A stretch of DNA of 64,000 nt from the NCBI GenBank assembly GCA_947455195.1, contig CANGMI010000006.1, forward strand, positions 62,001-126,000, in the 5' to 3' direction. Origin of the DNA: Pseudomonadota bacterium (lineage in GTDB: Bacteria; Pseudomonadota; Gammaproteobacteria; Burkholderiales; SG8-39). The translations under genes were made by a program, and so were the position numbers. Below, in pieces: positions 30,285 to 39,712 of this stretch (positions are counted from its first letter, which is position 1; each line of letters opens with the position of its first letter). Below the pieces are notes generated by a model, which made no database searches, was not told where the DNA came from, and saw only the letters and a list, made by a program, of their open reading frames with translations.

Positions 30285-30880
30285 CGTCTGGAGCCCTCGG
30301 TATCCTGGAGTGTCATGGTGGCGTCGCGTTCGGACCATGCGCCCGCGCCGTCCTGCACGAGTTCGCGCAGACTTACCTCGTCGGCCGAGATGGCGACGAC
30401 CCTGCCCATGTTCTGACCCATGTAGTCGCCCACCTTGACCCGGTAGATGGACTGATCGAGCCGTATCAGTGCGTAGGGTTGGCCCTTGATCGACACGCTG
30501 CCAACCAGCCTCAGCGACTCCAGCGGAAAGGCCTCGAGCGGTTGGCGTGGGCGGCCCTTCTGGGCGGCCAGCAGCGTTGCGCCCGTCGCGCTGGCCGCGC
30601 TTTCAACCCGGTTGGATTCGGTGATGCGTTTCTCGCTGAACGGATCGGTCAGGTCACGGGCCCCGTACTCGGGCGGCTCATAGGGCGCCATTTGAGGCAG
30701 GGGATCGACTCGACCTCGCGCGTCGCGGGTCAGATTGGCCAGCTCCTGGGCCAACTCGGTCTGCTTGCTGCCCACACCACACCCGGCAAGCAGGGTGCCC
30801 GTCACGACGCCGGAGATGACGGCACGTATCACGATCGCGCCGAGCGAGTTCACCCCGCGGTTGGGGCCGAAGCGGATCAC
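30281..30880 (-). CDS. pilP: Type IV pilus inner-membrane lipoprotein
   Basis: This 199-residue lipoprotein has the lipobox LLAGC after an N-terminal signal, a flexible Pro-containing segment (PYEPPEY), and a C-terminal HR-type beta-domain (SLRLVGSVSIKGQPYALIRLD) that contacts PilQ. It links PilNO to the secretin across the periplasm. The N-terminal signal is unusually long because the start overlaps the pilO stop (ATGA). Gene order and overlaps indicate strict co-translation. Confidence 0.95.
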   Translation of the reverse strand: MIRFGPNRGVNSLGAIVIRAVISGVVTGTLLAGCGVGSKQTELAQELANLTRDARGRVDPLPQMAPYEPPEYGARDLTDPFSEKRITESNRVESAASATGATLLAAQKGRPRQPLEAFPLESLRLVGSVSIKGQPYALIRLDQSIYRVKVGDYMGQNMGRVVAISADEVSLRELVQDGAGAWSERDATMTLQDTEGSRR

Positions 30881-31506
30881 TTGCGATCCTTCAAGGCCTT
30901 TTGCGCCTTGCGCTGGGCGAGCGACTCTTCCTCGTCCAGATAGCGGAAGGTGCGTGCCACCGTGTCCATCCCCAGCACACCGTCCTTGGTGGGGGCGATC
31001 GTCATGTCACTCAGGGTCACGATCCGCGACAGGTGCGCCACGTCATTGGCGAACCCGCCCAGGTCGTGATAGGCGCCGGTTACCCGAATCTGGATCGGGA
31101 GCTCGGCGTAGAACTCACGCAGCGATTCGGCCCCAGGCTTGATCAGATCGAATTGCAGGCCGCGCTGCAGGCCAGCCTGGTTGATCTGCACGAGCAGTGA
31201 TTCAACCTGCTGCCGGTTGGGCAATTGCCGCAGCATCGCGCCGAAGGTCACATCGACCTCCTTGTACTGTCGCTCGTAGGCCACGAGGTTCACGGCCTGC
31301 GCCGCCTTGGTCTTGTATTCCGACTTGAGCGCAATCTCGGCCGCTTCGCTCCCGCCGACCCGCGCCATCTGGTCAGACCAGTCGAAGAACCAGGCGGCCA
31401 GAATCAGCAGGACCACCAGTGCAAGGAGACACACGGCCTTCGGTATCGGCGGCATGAGCCCCGGATCGCGGGGATTGATCGCCCTGAACTGCGCCAGAAG
31501 GTCCAT
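30877..31506 (-). CDS. pilO: Type IV pilus alignment protein PilO
   Basis: This is a 209-residue bitopic membrane protein with one N-terminal helix (about residues 24-43), a coiled-coil stretch (ALKSEYKTKAAQAVNLVAYE) and a ferredoxin-like periplasmic domain with IRVTGAYHDLGGFANDVA. It forms heterodimers with PilN. It starts four bases after pilN and overlaps pilP by four bases. Confidence 0.96.
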   Translation of the reverse strand: MDLLAQFRAINPRDPGLMPPIPKAVCLLALVVLLILAAWFFDWSDQMARVGGSEAAEIALKSEYKTKAAQAVNLVAYERQYKEVDVTFGAMLRQLPNRQQVESLLVQINQAGLQRGLQFDLIKPGAESLREFYAELPIQIRVTGAYHDLGGFANDVAHLSRIVTLSDMTIAPTKDGVLGMDTVARTFRYLDEEESLAQRKAQKALKDRK

Positions 31507-31510
31507 GGTG

Positions 31511-32098
31511 TCAGCCCTTGACCGATGCGGCCGCGGCCACTGTCGAGCCGGGCACCGCGCGTACGCTGGTGGTCATCGTGAATTCGGCCAGTCGTCGCGC
31601 ACCCCGCTCGGCGGTGCGCACCTCGATGAGTACCGGGGTCTCGAAGATCCTGCTGTCTTCGAGATTGCGCATCAGGGACGACACCCGGGCATTGGTCTGC
31701 GCGATGCCGGTCAGGCTCACCCTGCGCCCCTCCTGGCGGATCGATCGCAGATAGACGCCATCAGGGACCCGACGCGCCAGTTCGTCGAGGATCGCGACGG
31801 ACTGACCGCGATCCGTTTGCAGGGCTTCGATGATCTTCTTGCGCGCGATCAGTGCGTCGATGTCCTCACGGAGCCGCCTGACCGCCTCGATCTGCTTGTC
31901 GACCCGCGCGATCTCCTGTTTCAGGAACTCGTTGCGCGCAGCCTGTGCATCAAACATCGTCTCGAGTACGCCGTGCACGGTGACCGCCACGAGGAGTGCG
32001 ATCGCGAGGGCGCCGGCCGCGAACACCCAGAACTGACGTCGCAATCGGACACGCCGTTGCTCGCGGTGGGGCAGCAGGTTCAGCCGGATGGCGCTCAT
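31511..32098 (-). CDS. pilN: Type IV pilus assembly protein PilN
   Basis: This 195-residue protein begins with the conserved cytoplasmic tail IRLNLLPHRE, the segment that inserts into PilM. A transmembrane helix (about 23-45), a coiled coil and a periplasmic domain with VYLRSIRQEGRRVSLTGIAQ follow. Its ATG overlaps the pilM stop by four bases. It is the inner-membrane partner of PilO. Confidence 0.96.
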   Translation of the reverse strand: MSAIRLNLLPHREQRRVRLRRQFWVFAAGALAIALLVAVTVHGVLETMFDAQAARNEFLKQEIARVDKQIEAVRRLREDIDALIARKKIIEALQTDRGQSVAILDELARRVPDGVYLRSIRQEGRRVSLTGIAQTNARVSSLMRNLEDSRIFETPVLIEVRTAERGARRLAEFTMTTSVRAVPGSTVAAAASVKG

Positions 32099-33174
32099 GC
32101 ATCGAATCTCCGGAGCGCGAGGCCACAGGCAATCATGAGTGCCGGTGCATCGGCTACCAGTCGCTTCAACTGCAACTTCGAAGCGATCTGCATCTTGGCG
32201 AAAGGGTTTGCCACCAGCGTCGCAATGCGAGTGCGACTGGCCACCACCGTTTCAAGGCCTTGAATCGTGGCGCATCCGCCCGAGAGCACGATGTGGTCGA
32301 TGCGGTTGTATTCGCTCGCCGAGAAGAAGAACTGCAACGCGCGCTGGATTTCCAGGGCGGCGTTCTGCATGAACGGTTCCATGACTTCAGTGTGATATCC
32401 GGATGGCAGGCCGCCACCCTTCTTCGCGGTTTCGGCCTCCTCGAGGGACAGCCCGTACAATCGCTGGATCTCGGCATTGATCTGATTGCCGCCGAACGCC
32501 TGCTCGCGCGAGAACACGGCATCGGTTCCGCGGATGACGGTGACCTGGGTCATCGACGAGCCGATGTCGACCACGAGCACATTCTGGTCTCTCGCCTGCG
32601 CAGGCAATCGGGGCCGCACCAGTTCGAATGCCGCCTGCATCGCGTAGGACTCGACATCCATCGTCAGTCCGATCAGACCTGCACCCTCGGCGGCGGCAAC
32701 GCGGTCTTCGATCTTTTCCCGGCGCGAGGCAGCCACGAGGACCTCGACCAGTTCCGGGCTGTCCGGGGCCGGCCCCAGCACCTGAAAGTCCAGGCTCACC
32801 TCCTCGAGCGCAAAGGGGATGTAATGGATGGCTTCGCTCTGGACCGTCTCCTCGAGTTCGTCTTCCGGGAGCCCTGCAGCGCACACGATCTTCTTGGTGA
32901 TGACCGCTGCCACGGGTACCGCCATGGCCACGTGTCTGGCCCGTGAGCCGAGCCGCTTGTAACAGCGCTTGATGGCCTCGGTCGCAGCATCCAGATTGAC
33001 GATGCCGCCATCGGCCACGACGTCGCGGGGCAAGGGCTCGATGGCATAGGCCTCCAGGCACAACTCGCCCCGGGAGACCCGGGTGAGTTCGACCATCTTG
33101 ACAGAGGACGCACTGAGGTCGAGCCCGATGAGGGGCGGCGACTTCAGCGTGAAGAGTTCTGCAAGCGAACGCAT
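32095..33174 (-). CDS. pilM: Type IV pilus assembly ATPase-like protein PilM
   Basis: This is a 359-residue actin-like cytoplasmic protein with a PPLIGLDLSASSVKMVEL phosphate-1 region, VLVVDIGSSMTQVTVI phosphate-2 region, and LSGGCATIQGL adenosine motif. It nucleates the PilMNOP ring at the membrane. The Met at 33174 was chosen because upstream translation is low-complexity and the family starts just before the LF-xLKSPP segment. It is the first gene of the leftward pil operon. Confidence 0.96.
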   Translation of the reverse strand: MRSLAELFTLKSPPLIGLDLSASSVKMVELTRVSRGELCLEAYAIEPLPRDVVADGGIVNLDAATEAIKRCYKRLGSRARHVAMAVPVAAVITKKIVCAAGLPEDELEETVQSEAIHYIPFALEEVSLDFQVLGPAPDSPELVEVLVAASRREKIEDRVAAAEGAGLIGLTMDVESYAMQAAFELVRPRLPAQARDQNVLVVDIGSSMTQVTVIRGTDAVFSREQAFGGNQINAEIQRLYGLSLEEAETAKKGGGLPSGYHTEVMEPFMQNAALEIQRALQFFFSASEYNRIDHIVLSGGCATIQGLETVVASRTRIATLVANPFAKMQIASKLQLKRLVADAPALMIACGLALRRFDA

Positions 33175-33386
33175 GCCTGATCCATCGATGGGACACCATT
33201 GCGAAAGTCTGCGATCCGCCATTGATCTGGCGGCCCCGGCGCCCTGACAGGCGACCGTGGTTGCCGGGAAAGCCCTGCCTTCCCGAGATGTTAAGTTATA
33301 TTTATAGCGTACTTTATCAGCATCTGCCTCTGCCGGTCGGCAGAACCGGCCGTCGACCCCTATAATCGGGTGCTTGCCCCCCTCCA
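33175..33386. promoter_or_regulatory. Divergent pilM / mrcA promoter region
   Basis: This 212-base gap has an AT-rich core at about 33292-33318 with several TATAAA/TATAAC-like hexamers suitable as -10 for pilM on the minus strand, a perfect palindrome CTGCCG-GT-CGGCAG at 33330-33343, and TATAAT at 33361-33366 about 21-30 bases before the mrcA starts. No good -35 pairs with either, so an activator may be needed. The layout, pil operon opposite the PBP1A gene, is usual in beta- and gammaproteobacteria. Confidence 0.45.
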
Positions 33387-35732
33387 TTGCATGCCGTGAA
33401 CTGGACTCGCTGGGCCTTATTTCCGCTCGGCGTCATCGCCGGACTTGCCCTGATCGGCGGCGCGGTTGCCGCATTTGCGGTCATCCTGGCGTATGACAAC
33501 GTGCCCTCGATCGAGGCCCTGACCGACTATCGGCCCAAGGTGCCCCTGCGGATCTACACGGCCGATGGCGCGCTGATCGGCGAATTCGGCGAGGAGCGCC
33601 GCACTCTGGTGCGACTCCAGGACGTACCGCCGGTGCTGAAACAGGCCATCCTTGCGGCCGAAGACACCCGCTTCTATCAGCACACGGGCGTCGATTTCGT
33701 GGGTGTGGCCCGCGCAGCGCTCAGCAACTTCACCAGCGGCCGACCGCGGCAAGGCGCAAGCACCATCACGATGCAGGTTGCGCGCAACATGTACCTCAGC
33801 CCGGAGCGCACCTTCTCCCGCAAGCTGAACGAGGTCCTGCTCGCTTTCAAGATCGAGTCGAGCCTCACCAAAGACCAGATCCTCGAGATCTACATCAACC
33901 AGATTTACCTGGGCCAGCGCGCATTCGGCTTCGCAGCGGCGGCGCAGGCCTACTTTGCCAAACCGATCGGCTCGATCACGCTCGGTGAGGCGGCCATGCT
34001 GGCCGGGCTGCCCAAGGCCCCCTCGAGCATCAACCCGATTGCCAACCCGAAACGGGCACGGGCGCGGCAGCTCTGGGTGCTCAGCCGCATGGAAGAGACC
34101 GGAGAGGTCGATCCGCAGGCGCTGGCCGCCGCGCGTGCTGCCCCAGTGACGGTGCGTTCGGCAGCGGTGGTCTCTGAACTGCATGCCGAACATGTCGCCG
34201 AAATGGTCCGCCAGGCCATGCACGAGCGCTACCCCGGTGACACCTACGTGAAGGGCTATCGCGTCTACACGACGCTTACCCGCGCCGATCAGGCTGCTGC
34301 CTGGCAAGCGGTTCGGCGCGGACTCATGGACTTCGATCGCCGTCATGGCTATCGCGGCCCGGAACGGGTTGTCGACCTGCCGGCCAACACGGGCGAGGAC
34401 GAACTCGATGACCTGCTCGCGGACGCCCCATCGGTTGAAGGCATCGAAGCAGCTCTGGTGCTCGAGGCCGGCCCGAAGCTGGTCAAGGCCTGGATGCGGG
34501 GCGGCGACACGGTGAGCGTGCAGGGTGAAGGGCTGCGCTTTGCGCAACGGGCGCTTGATCCGGCCGCAAGCGCCGCGCAGCGCATCCGGCGCGGATCGCT
34601 GATCCGGTTGATGCGCGATGACAAGGGCGCCTGGGCCATTACCCAGCTTCCCGAGGTCGAAGCCGGCCTGGTGTCGATCAACCCCGCTGATGGTGCCGTG
34701 CGTGCCCTGATCGGCGGGTTCGACTTCGGTCGCAACAAGTTCAACCACGTGACGCAGGCCTGGCGCCAGCCGGGGTCGAGCTTCAAGCCGTTCATCTACT
34801 CCGCCGCGCTCGAAAAGGGATTTACCCCGGCGACCATCATCGATGACGCGCCGATCACGGTGAGTGCGGCACAGACCGGGGGGCAGGCCTGGGAACCCAG
34901 AAACTACGACAGGCGCTTCGACGGCCCGATGCGGATGCGTACCGCACTGGCACTGTCGAAGAACCTGGTGTCGGTACGCATCCTGCAGGCAATCGGGCCC
35001 GAGTATGCGCAGGACTACATCACCCGGTTCGGTTTCGAGGCCGAACGACACCCGCCGTACCTCACCCTCGCGCTGGGGGCCGGGTCGGTTACGCCGATGC
35101 AGATGGCACGCGGGTACGGCACCTTCGCCAACGAAGGCTACCTGATCGAGCCCTATCTCATCGGCAAGATCGTCGACGACCATGGCACGCTGCTTGCCGA
35201 GGCCCGGCCGGTTCGGGCAGGTCAGGAAGCCCGACAGGTGCTCGACCAGCGCAATGCCTTCCTGATGGACAGCATGTTGCGCGAGGTGGTTCGCCACGGC
35301 ACTGCGTCGCGCGCAATGTCACTCGGGCGTACCGACCTGGCCGGCAAGACCGGTACCACCAACGAATTCAATGACGCATGGTTCTGCGGTTATCAGTCCA
35401 GCCAGGTAGCGGTGGTCTGGGTGGGTTACGACACGCCTCGCAAGCTGGGAGAAACCGGGGGTGTGGCGGCTTTGCCGATCTGGATGTCCTACATGGAACG
35501 AGCGCTGCGTGGCGTGCCCGAGGGCAACAGGGCCATCCCTGACGGTGTGATCGCCGCCCGGATCAACGCTGCAACCGGACTCGAGGATGCGCGCGGTGAC
35601 ACCAGCGAATACTTCTATCGCGAAAACATTCCAGGGGCAAGCACCACCGTCGCGCCACCCGGCGTCACGCAATCGGGCTCTGCACCGGCGGGCCCGACAC
35701 GCGACCCCGCAGCACTGCAGGGCAGCGATTGA
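33387..35732 (+). CDS. mrcA: Penicillin-binding protein 1A
   Basis: This is a 781-residue bifunctional peptidoglycan synthase. A TM anchor (about 10-35) is followed by the GT51 glycosyltransferase domain with catalytic EDTRFYQHTGVD near residue 92, an insert region, and the transpeptidase with SSFKPF (Ser near 461), SKN and KTGTT near 653. It polymerises and crosslinks the cell wall in the periplasm. The start is TTG at 33387 or, equally likely, GTG at 33396; the ATG at 33391 is out of frame. It is divergent from pilM and followed by lptM and lysA. Confidence 0.96.
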   Translation: MHAVNWTRWALFPLGVIAGLALIGGAVAAFAVILAYDNVPSIEALTDYRPKVPLRIYTADGALIGEFGEERRTLVRLQDVPPVLKQAILAAEDTRFYQHTGVDFVGVARAALSNFTSGRPRQGASTITMQVARNMYLSPERTFSRKLNEVLLAFKIESSLTKDQILEIYINQIYLGQRAFGFAAAAQAYFAKPIGSITLGEAAMLAGLPKAPSSINPIANPKRARARQLWVLSRMEETGEVDPQALAAARAAPVTVRSAAVVSELHAEHVAEMVRQAMHERYPGDTYVKGYRVYTTLTRADQAAAWQAVRRGLMDFDRRHGYRGPERVVDLPANTGEDELDDLLADAPSVEGIEAALVLEAGPKLVKAWMRGGDTVSVQGEGLRFAQRALDPAASAAQRIRRGSLIRLMRDDKGAWAITQLPEVEAGLVSINPADGAVRALIGGFDFGRNKFNHVTQAWRQPGSSFKPFIYSAALEKGFTPATIIDDAPITVSAAQTGGQAWEPRNYDRRFDGPMRMRTALALSKNLVSVRILQAIGPEYAQDYITRFGFEAERHPPYLTLALGAGSVTPMQMARGYGTFANEGYLIEPYLIGKIVDDHGTLLAEARPVRAGQEARQVLDQRNAFLMDSMLREVVRHGTASRAMSLGRTDLAGKTGTTNEFNDAWFCGYQSSQVAVVWVGYDTPRKLGETGGVAALPIWMSYMERALRGVPEGNRAIPDGVIAARINAATGLEDARGDTSEYFYRENIPGASTTVAPPGVTQSGSAPAGPTRDPAALQGSD

Positions 35733-35782
35733 AGGGCGCGCCGCAGCCGGGCGCGCCGACGCCGGCACGCCGGCGTGTCCGG

Positions 35783-35968
35783 ATGCCCGCACGCCTCGGC
35801 AGAGCGGCAGCGATACCTGACACCGCAGGGCGCATTGCCCGGGCGCTCATGCTCGCAAGCCTGCTCAGCGCCTGCGGCACCAAAGGGCCTCTGGTCATGC
35901 CCAGGCCCGACACACCGGCTCGATCAACTACTGTGACCAACCCCGATGTCATTCAACCAGCAGATTGA
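35783..35968 (+). CDS. lptM: LPS-assembly lipoprotein LptM (YifL family)
   Basis: This is a short lipoprotein whose lipobox and anchor motif LLSACGTKGPL is diagnostic of LptM/YifL, a partner of the LptDE translocon. The Met at 35783 gives 61 residues; the frame is open back to 35729 and the start is uncertain. Its 3' end overlaps lysA by 23 bases, and lptM directly before lysA is the usual proteobacterial arrangement. Confidence 0.8.
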   Translation: MPARLGRAAAIPDTAGRIARALMLASLLSACGTKGPLVMPRPDTPARSTTVTNPDVIQPAD

Positions 35969-37190
35969 AGGTCTTCATGTCGAAGGCGTACCCCTTGCCC
36001 ATATCGCGGCCGAGCACGGCACGCCCTGCTATGTGTACTCCCACGCTTCTCTGACCGGGGCGTGGCGCGCCTGGGCCGACGCGCTGTCCGGTCGCGATGC
36101 GTTGGTGTGCTACGCCATGAAAGCCAACTCGAGCCTCGCCATTCTCGAGGTCTTCGCGCGGCTCGGGTCAGGCTTCGACATCGTGTCGGCCGGTGAACTC
36201 GAGCGCGTCATCGCGGCCGGTGGCGATCCCAAGCGGGTGGTGTTCTCGGGTGTGGGCAAGAGTCGTCATGACATCGAGCACGCACTCGCTGCCGGCATTC
36301 TGTGTTTCAACGTCGAATCCTGGCCCGAGTTGCTGCGCATCGAGGCCGTTGCGGCTGCTCAGGGCAGACGGGCACGCATATCGGTACGAGTGAACCCCGA
36401 TGTCGACGCCGGTACCCATCCGTACATTTCCACCGGCCTGCGCGAAAACAAGTTCGGGGTACCGTTTGCCGAAGCGCTCACGCTCTACCGTCACGCACAG
36501 GCCAGCGCGCACCTCGATGTCGTGGGCGTCGACGTGCACATCGGCTCGCAGATCACCGAACTGGCGCCGTTTCTCGAAGCCCTCGAACGGACCATTGCCT
36601 TTGCCGACGGCCTCGCTGCCGAGGGCATTGCCATCCACCATCTCGATCTGGGCGGTGGGGTCGGCATCCGATACCGCGACGAAGAACCGATCGTGCCAGC
36701 CGACTATATCGACGCCGTCTGGCAGCGTCTGGGCGCGCGCCCCTGGCAGGTACTGTTCGAACCCGGTCGCTCGCTGGTCGGCAACGCAGGCGTTCTGCTC
36801 ACCCGCGTCGAGTACCTCAAGGCAGGCGCCGAGCGTCACTTCGCCATCGTCGATGCAGCCATGAACGACCTGCTGCGCCCCTCCCTCTACGAGGCCTGGC
36901 ACGATATCCGGCCCGTCGCGCCGCGCGCGGGCGACCTTGTCGAATACGATGTGGTCGGACCCGTCTGCGAGAGCGGCGACTTCCTGGGCCGGGCACGACC
37001 ACTGTCGCTCGCCGAAGGTGACCTGCTGGCCGTCATGTCGGCGGGAGCGTACGGCATGAGCATGAGTTCGAACTACAACAGTCGGCCGCGCGCAGCCGAA
37101 GTGCTGGTCGACGGCAGCCGCGTGCATCTCATCCGGGAACGCGAGTCGATCGAAGACCTCTACCGCGGCGAACACCTGATCGGCCGCTGA
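35946..37190 (+). CDS. lysA: Diaminopimelate decarboxylase
   Basis: This is a 414-residue PLP enzyme of fold type III that makes lysine from meso-diaminopimelate. The Schiff-base Lys lies in CYAMKANSS, the phosphate-binding HHLDLGGGVGIRY follows, and the second-subunit active-site CESGDFLG is present near residue 343. The start overlaps lptM, so expression is probably coupled to the cell-wall gene mrcA upstream. Length is normal. Confidence 0.97.
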   Translation: MSFNQQIEGLHVEGVPLAHIAAEHGTPCYVYSHASLTGAWRAWADALSGRDALVCYAMKANSSLAILEVFARLGSGFDIVSAGELERVIAAGGDPKRVVFSGVGKSRHDIEHALAAGILCFNVESWPELLRIEAVAAAQGRRARISVRVNPDVDAGTHPYISTGLRENKFGVPFAEALTLYRHAQASAHLDVVGVDVHIGSQITELAPFLEALERTIAFADGLAAEGIAIHHLDLGGGVGIRYRDEEPIVPADYIDAVWQRLGARPWQVLFEPGRSLVGNAGVLLTRVEYLKAGAERHFAIVDAAMNDLLRPSLYEAWHDIRPVAPRAGDLVEYDVVGPVCESGDFLGRARPLSLAEGDLLAVMSAGAYGMSMSSNYNSRPRAAEVLVDGSRVHLIRERESIEDLYRGEHLIGR

Positions 37191-37233
37191 GGCACCCCAC
37201 CGGCGGCCCTGGACGACCGATCGATTCGAAGCA

Positions 37234-38037
37234 TCAGGCCGGTCGATACCAGCCTGGCTTGCGCCGCTCGCGAAAGCTCGCCACGCCCTCCTGCGGCTCG
37301 GGCCCGTGAACCGATGCCTCGAACTCGGCCTCGAGACGCTCGAGCACCTCGGCATCGATCGCCATGCCATCCACCCGCGCGATCAGCGCCTTGGAGGCCG
37401 CGATGGCACCCGGGGCGCCCAGGAGGATGTCCTCTGCAATGGCACCGAGGGCTACATCGAACGACTCGCGCGGCTCGACCCGATGAACGAACCCGAGGCG
37501 CAATGCGTCCGCCGCGCTCATGCGCTCGCCTGTCAGCACGTAGCGGCGCGCGCTGCGATTGCCCAGGGCCCGCACGAAGAAGGGCATCAGGGGGGCTGCC
37601 GCAAAACCCAGGCGCACCTCGGTGATGGCAAAGAACGCCTCGGGCGCGGCAAGCACGATGTCGCAGCATGCTGCGATGGCGACACCACCACCGACACAGG
37701 CCCCCTGGACCGCACCGATCACCGGTTTGGCGAGGCGGTCGATCTGATGGCAGACCTGCGTGATGGTCGGCGTCGGCTCCGCCGCCTCGACGTTCCCGGC
37801 AGCGACTTCGGATCCGACATCGGCCCCGGCACAGAAATGCCGCCCTGCCCCGCGCAGGACGACCATGCGGACCGAGGCATCGGCCTCCAGGGCGCGAAGC
37901 AGACTCGAGAGTTCGCGCAGCATGGGGGCATTCATCGCGTTGCTGCGTTCAGGACGATCGAACGTGACGAGCGCGATACCGCGCGCATCGGTCTGCAGTT
38001 GCAGCGTGGTCATCGACGATGGCAACGAGCGTGTCAT
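37234..38037 (-). CDS. Enoyl-CoA hydratase/isomerase family protein
   Basis: This is a 267-residue crotonase-fold protein. The oxyanion-hole segments FCAGADV and GACVGGGVAIAACCD are intact, and a Glu lies in ITEVRLGF at the usual catalytic position. It hydrates or isomerises an acyl-CoA; the exact substrate (fatty acid, leucine or aromatic catabolism) is not evident. GAGGAG five bases before the ATG fixes the start. It stands alone between lysA and the msr genes. Confidence 0.88.
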   Translation of the reverse strand: MTRSLPSSMTTLQLQTDARGIALVTFDRPERSNAMNAPMLRELSSLLRALEADASVRMVVLRGAGRHFCAGADVGSEVAAGNVEAAEPTPTITQVCHQIDRLAKPVIGAVQGACVGGGVAIAACCDIVLAAPEAFFAITEVRLGFAAAPLMPFFVRALGNRSARRYVLTGERMSAADALRLGFVHRVEPRESFDVALGAIAEDILLGAPGAIAASKALIARVDGMAIDAEVLERLEAEFEASVHGPEPQEGVASFRERRKPGWYRPA

Positions 38038-38097
38038 GGGGTCTCCTCGATGGCCCGACTCGGGTCGGAGCACGGTTCGTTCAATTCGTCGTGCCCG

Positions 38098-38691
38098 TCA
38101 ACGTCGAACGACCTTCGCACGGCGGGCACGGCGGCGCAGGGCGATGGGAACACGTGATACGAGCAGCAGCGCAAGGATACCGGCATACACCAGCGGTTCG
38201 GTGAGATCGCGCTTCACCAGCCACACGAAGTGCAGTGCCGCGAGCAGCGCGGCCGGGTAGGCGAGACGGTGCAGGCGCAGCCAGCCTCGGGTACCCAGGC
38301 GTCGCTGCCAGCGATCGGTCGACGTTGCCGCGAGGGGTATCATCAGCAGGAGGGCCGCAACCCCTACCGTGATGAAGGGGCGCTTCAGGATGTCACGACC
38401 GATGGCCATCCAGTCGAAGAACTGGTCGAACCAGACATAGGTCATCAGGTGCAGCAGCCCGTAGAACGCCGCAAAGAGCCCGGCCATGCGACGCAGGTCG
38501 ACCAGTTGATGCCAGCCGGTGACATGGCGAACCGGGGTAATCGCGAGCGCGATCCAGAGCAGCACCATGGTCCAGGTGCCCGTCGAACGGGTGATCACCT
38601 CGATCGGGTTGGCCCCGAGTTCATCGAGCCACCCCAGCACCACCAGACGCAACAGGGGCAGCAGCGCCGCAACGAAGGCTACGACCTTCAT
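38098..38691 (-). CDS. msrQ: Methionine sulfoxide reductase heme-binding membrane subunit
   Basis: This is a 197-residue inner-membrane b-type cytochrome of the ferric-reductase-like family with about six helices. The His ligands are in ITPVRH-VTGWHQL, YGLLHLMTYVWFD, LRLHRLAY and ALHFVWLVKRD. It passes electrons from the quinone pool to MsrP for repair of oxidised periplasmic methionines. Its ATG directly abuts the msrP stop, so the two are one unit. Confidence 0.94.
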   Translation of the reverse strand: MKVVAFVAALLPLLRLVVLGWLDELGANPIEVITRSTGTWTMVLLWIALAITPVRHVTGWHQLVDLRRMAGLFAAFYGLLHLMTYVWFDQFFDWMAIGRDILKRPFITVGVAALLLMIPLAATSTDRWQRRLGTRGWLRLHRLAYPAALLAALHFVWLVKRDLTEPLVYAGILALLLVSRVPIALRRRARRAKVVRR

Positions 38692-39633
38692 TCAGAAATT
38701 CTTGCGCAGGTCCATGCCGGTGTAGAGACTTGCAACCTGCTCGGCGTAACCGTTGAACATGAGCGTGGGGCGCTTGCGGAATTCGCCGATCCGTCGCTCG
38801 GTGGCCTGACTCCAGCGCGGATGATCGACCTCGGGGTTCACGTTGGAGTAGAACCCGTATTCGTTGGCAGCCGCCTTGTTCCACGCCGTGCCGGGCTGCT
38901 TCGAGGTGAAACGGATGCGTACGATCGACTTCGCGCTTTTGAACCCGTACTTCCAGGGTACGACCAGCCGGATCGGTGCGCCATTCTGGTTGGGCATTAC
39001 CTGACCGTACATGCCGATGGCCATGATCGTGAGAGGATGCATCGCCTCGTCGATGCGCAGCCCCTCGGCATAGGGCCAGTCGAGAATGCCGTAGTTGATG
39101 CCGGGCATCGTGTCCTGGCGCGCCGTGATGAATTCGACGAATCTTGCATTCGCGGTCGGCTCGACCATGCGTGCCAGCCGCGAAAATTCGAAACCGACCC
39201 ACGGAATCACCATCGACCAGCCTTCGACGCAGCGCATGCGGTAGATGCGCTCCTCGCGCGGCTGACGCAGCAGCTCTTCGATACCGATGGTGCGCGGCCG
39301 GGCAACCTCGCCCTCGACGACCACTTCCCACGGACGCACCCTGAGGCGCTCGGCCATGCCGGCCGGCGAGTACTTGTCGGTGCTGAACTCGTAGAAGTTG
39401 TTGTAGTTGGTAGCGTCCTTGAAGCTGGTCTGCGGGTCGGTGGTGGAAAACCGCCCCTTGACGATCCCGTCGAGCGGGGTGGCAGCGGGTTCTGCCGCCG
39501 TGGCAACACCCGAACCCAGCAGTCCACCGGCGATGCCGGCGCCCACCACGCGCATGAGGTCGCGGCGGCGGGCATGGACCGACAGGGGGGTAATTTCAGA
39601 CGGGGCGATATCAGCGGGCGGACGGATGATCAT
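38692..39633 (-). CDS. msrP: Periplasmic methionine sulfoxide reductase catalytic subunit
   Basis: This is a 313-residue molybdoenzyme of the sulfite oxidase fold (YedY). A Tat signal with [16 protein letters not shown] precedes the mature domain, and the Mo-ligand Cys sits in MRCVEGWSM near residue 134. It reduces protein methionine sulfoxide in the periplasm together with MsrQ. GGAGAG before the ATG at 39633 favours this start over one seven codons upstream. Confidence 0.96.
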   Translation of the reverse strand: MIIRPPADIAPSEITPLSVHARRRDLMRVVGAGIAGGLLGSGVATAAEPAATPLDGIVKGRFSTTDPQTSFKDATNYNNFYEFSTDKYSPAGMAERLRVRPWEVVVEGEVARPRTIGIEELLRQPREERIYRMRCVEGWSMVIPWVGFEFSRLARMVEPTANARFVEFITARQDTMPGINYGILDWPYAEGLRIDEAMHPLTIMAIGMYGQVMPNQNGAPIRLVVPWKYGFKSAKSIVRIRFTSKQPGTAWNKAAANEYGFYSNVNPEVDHPRWSQATERRIGEFRKRPTLMFNGYAEQVASLYTGMDLRKNF

Positions 39634-39712
39634 GACACTCTCCTGAACGTGCATGGCATCAACCGGCAGACGCCCCCAAACGTGATGGCGCGGCCAGGCC
39701 GCGCCAGCTCAC

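Noticed and set aside
33361-33366. Perfect TATAAT before mrcA as a full sigma70 promoter
   Set aside because: No -35 hexamer at 16-18 bases and no extended -10, so it is kept only as part of the divergent region.
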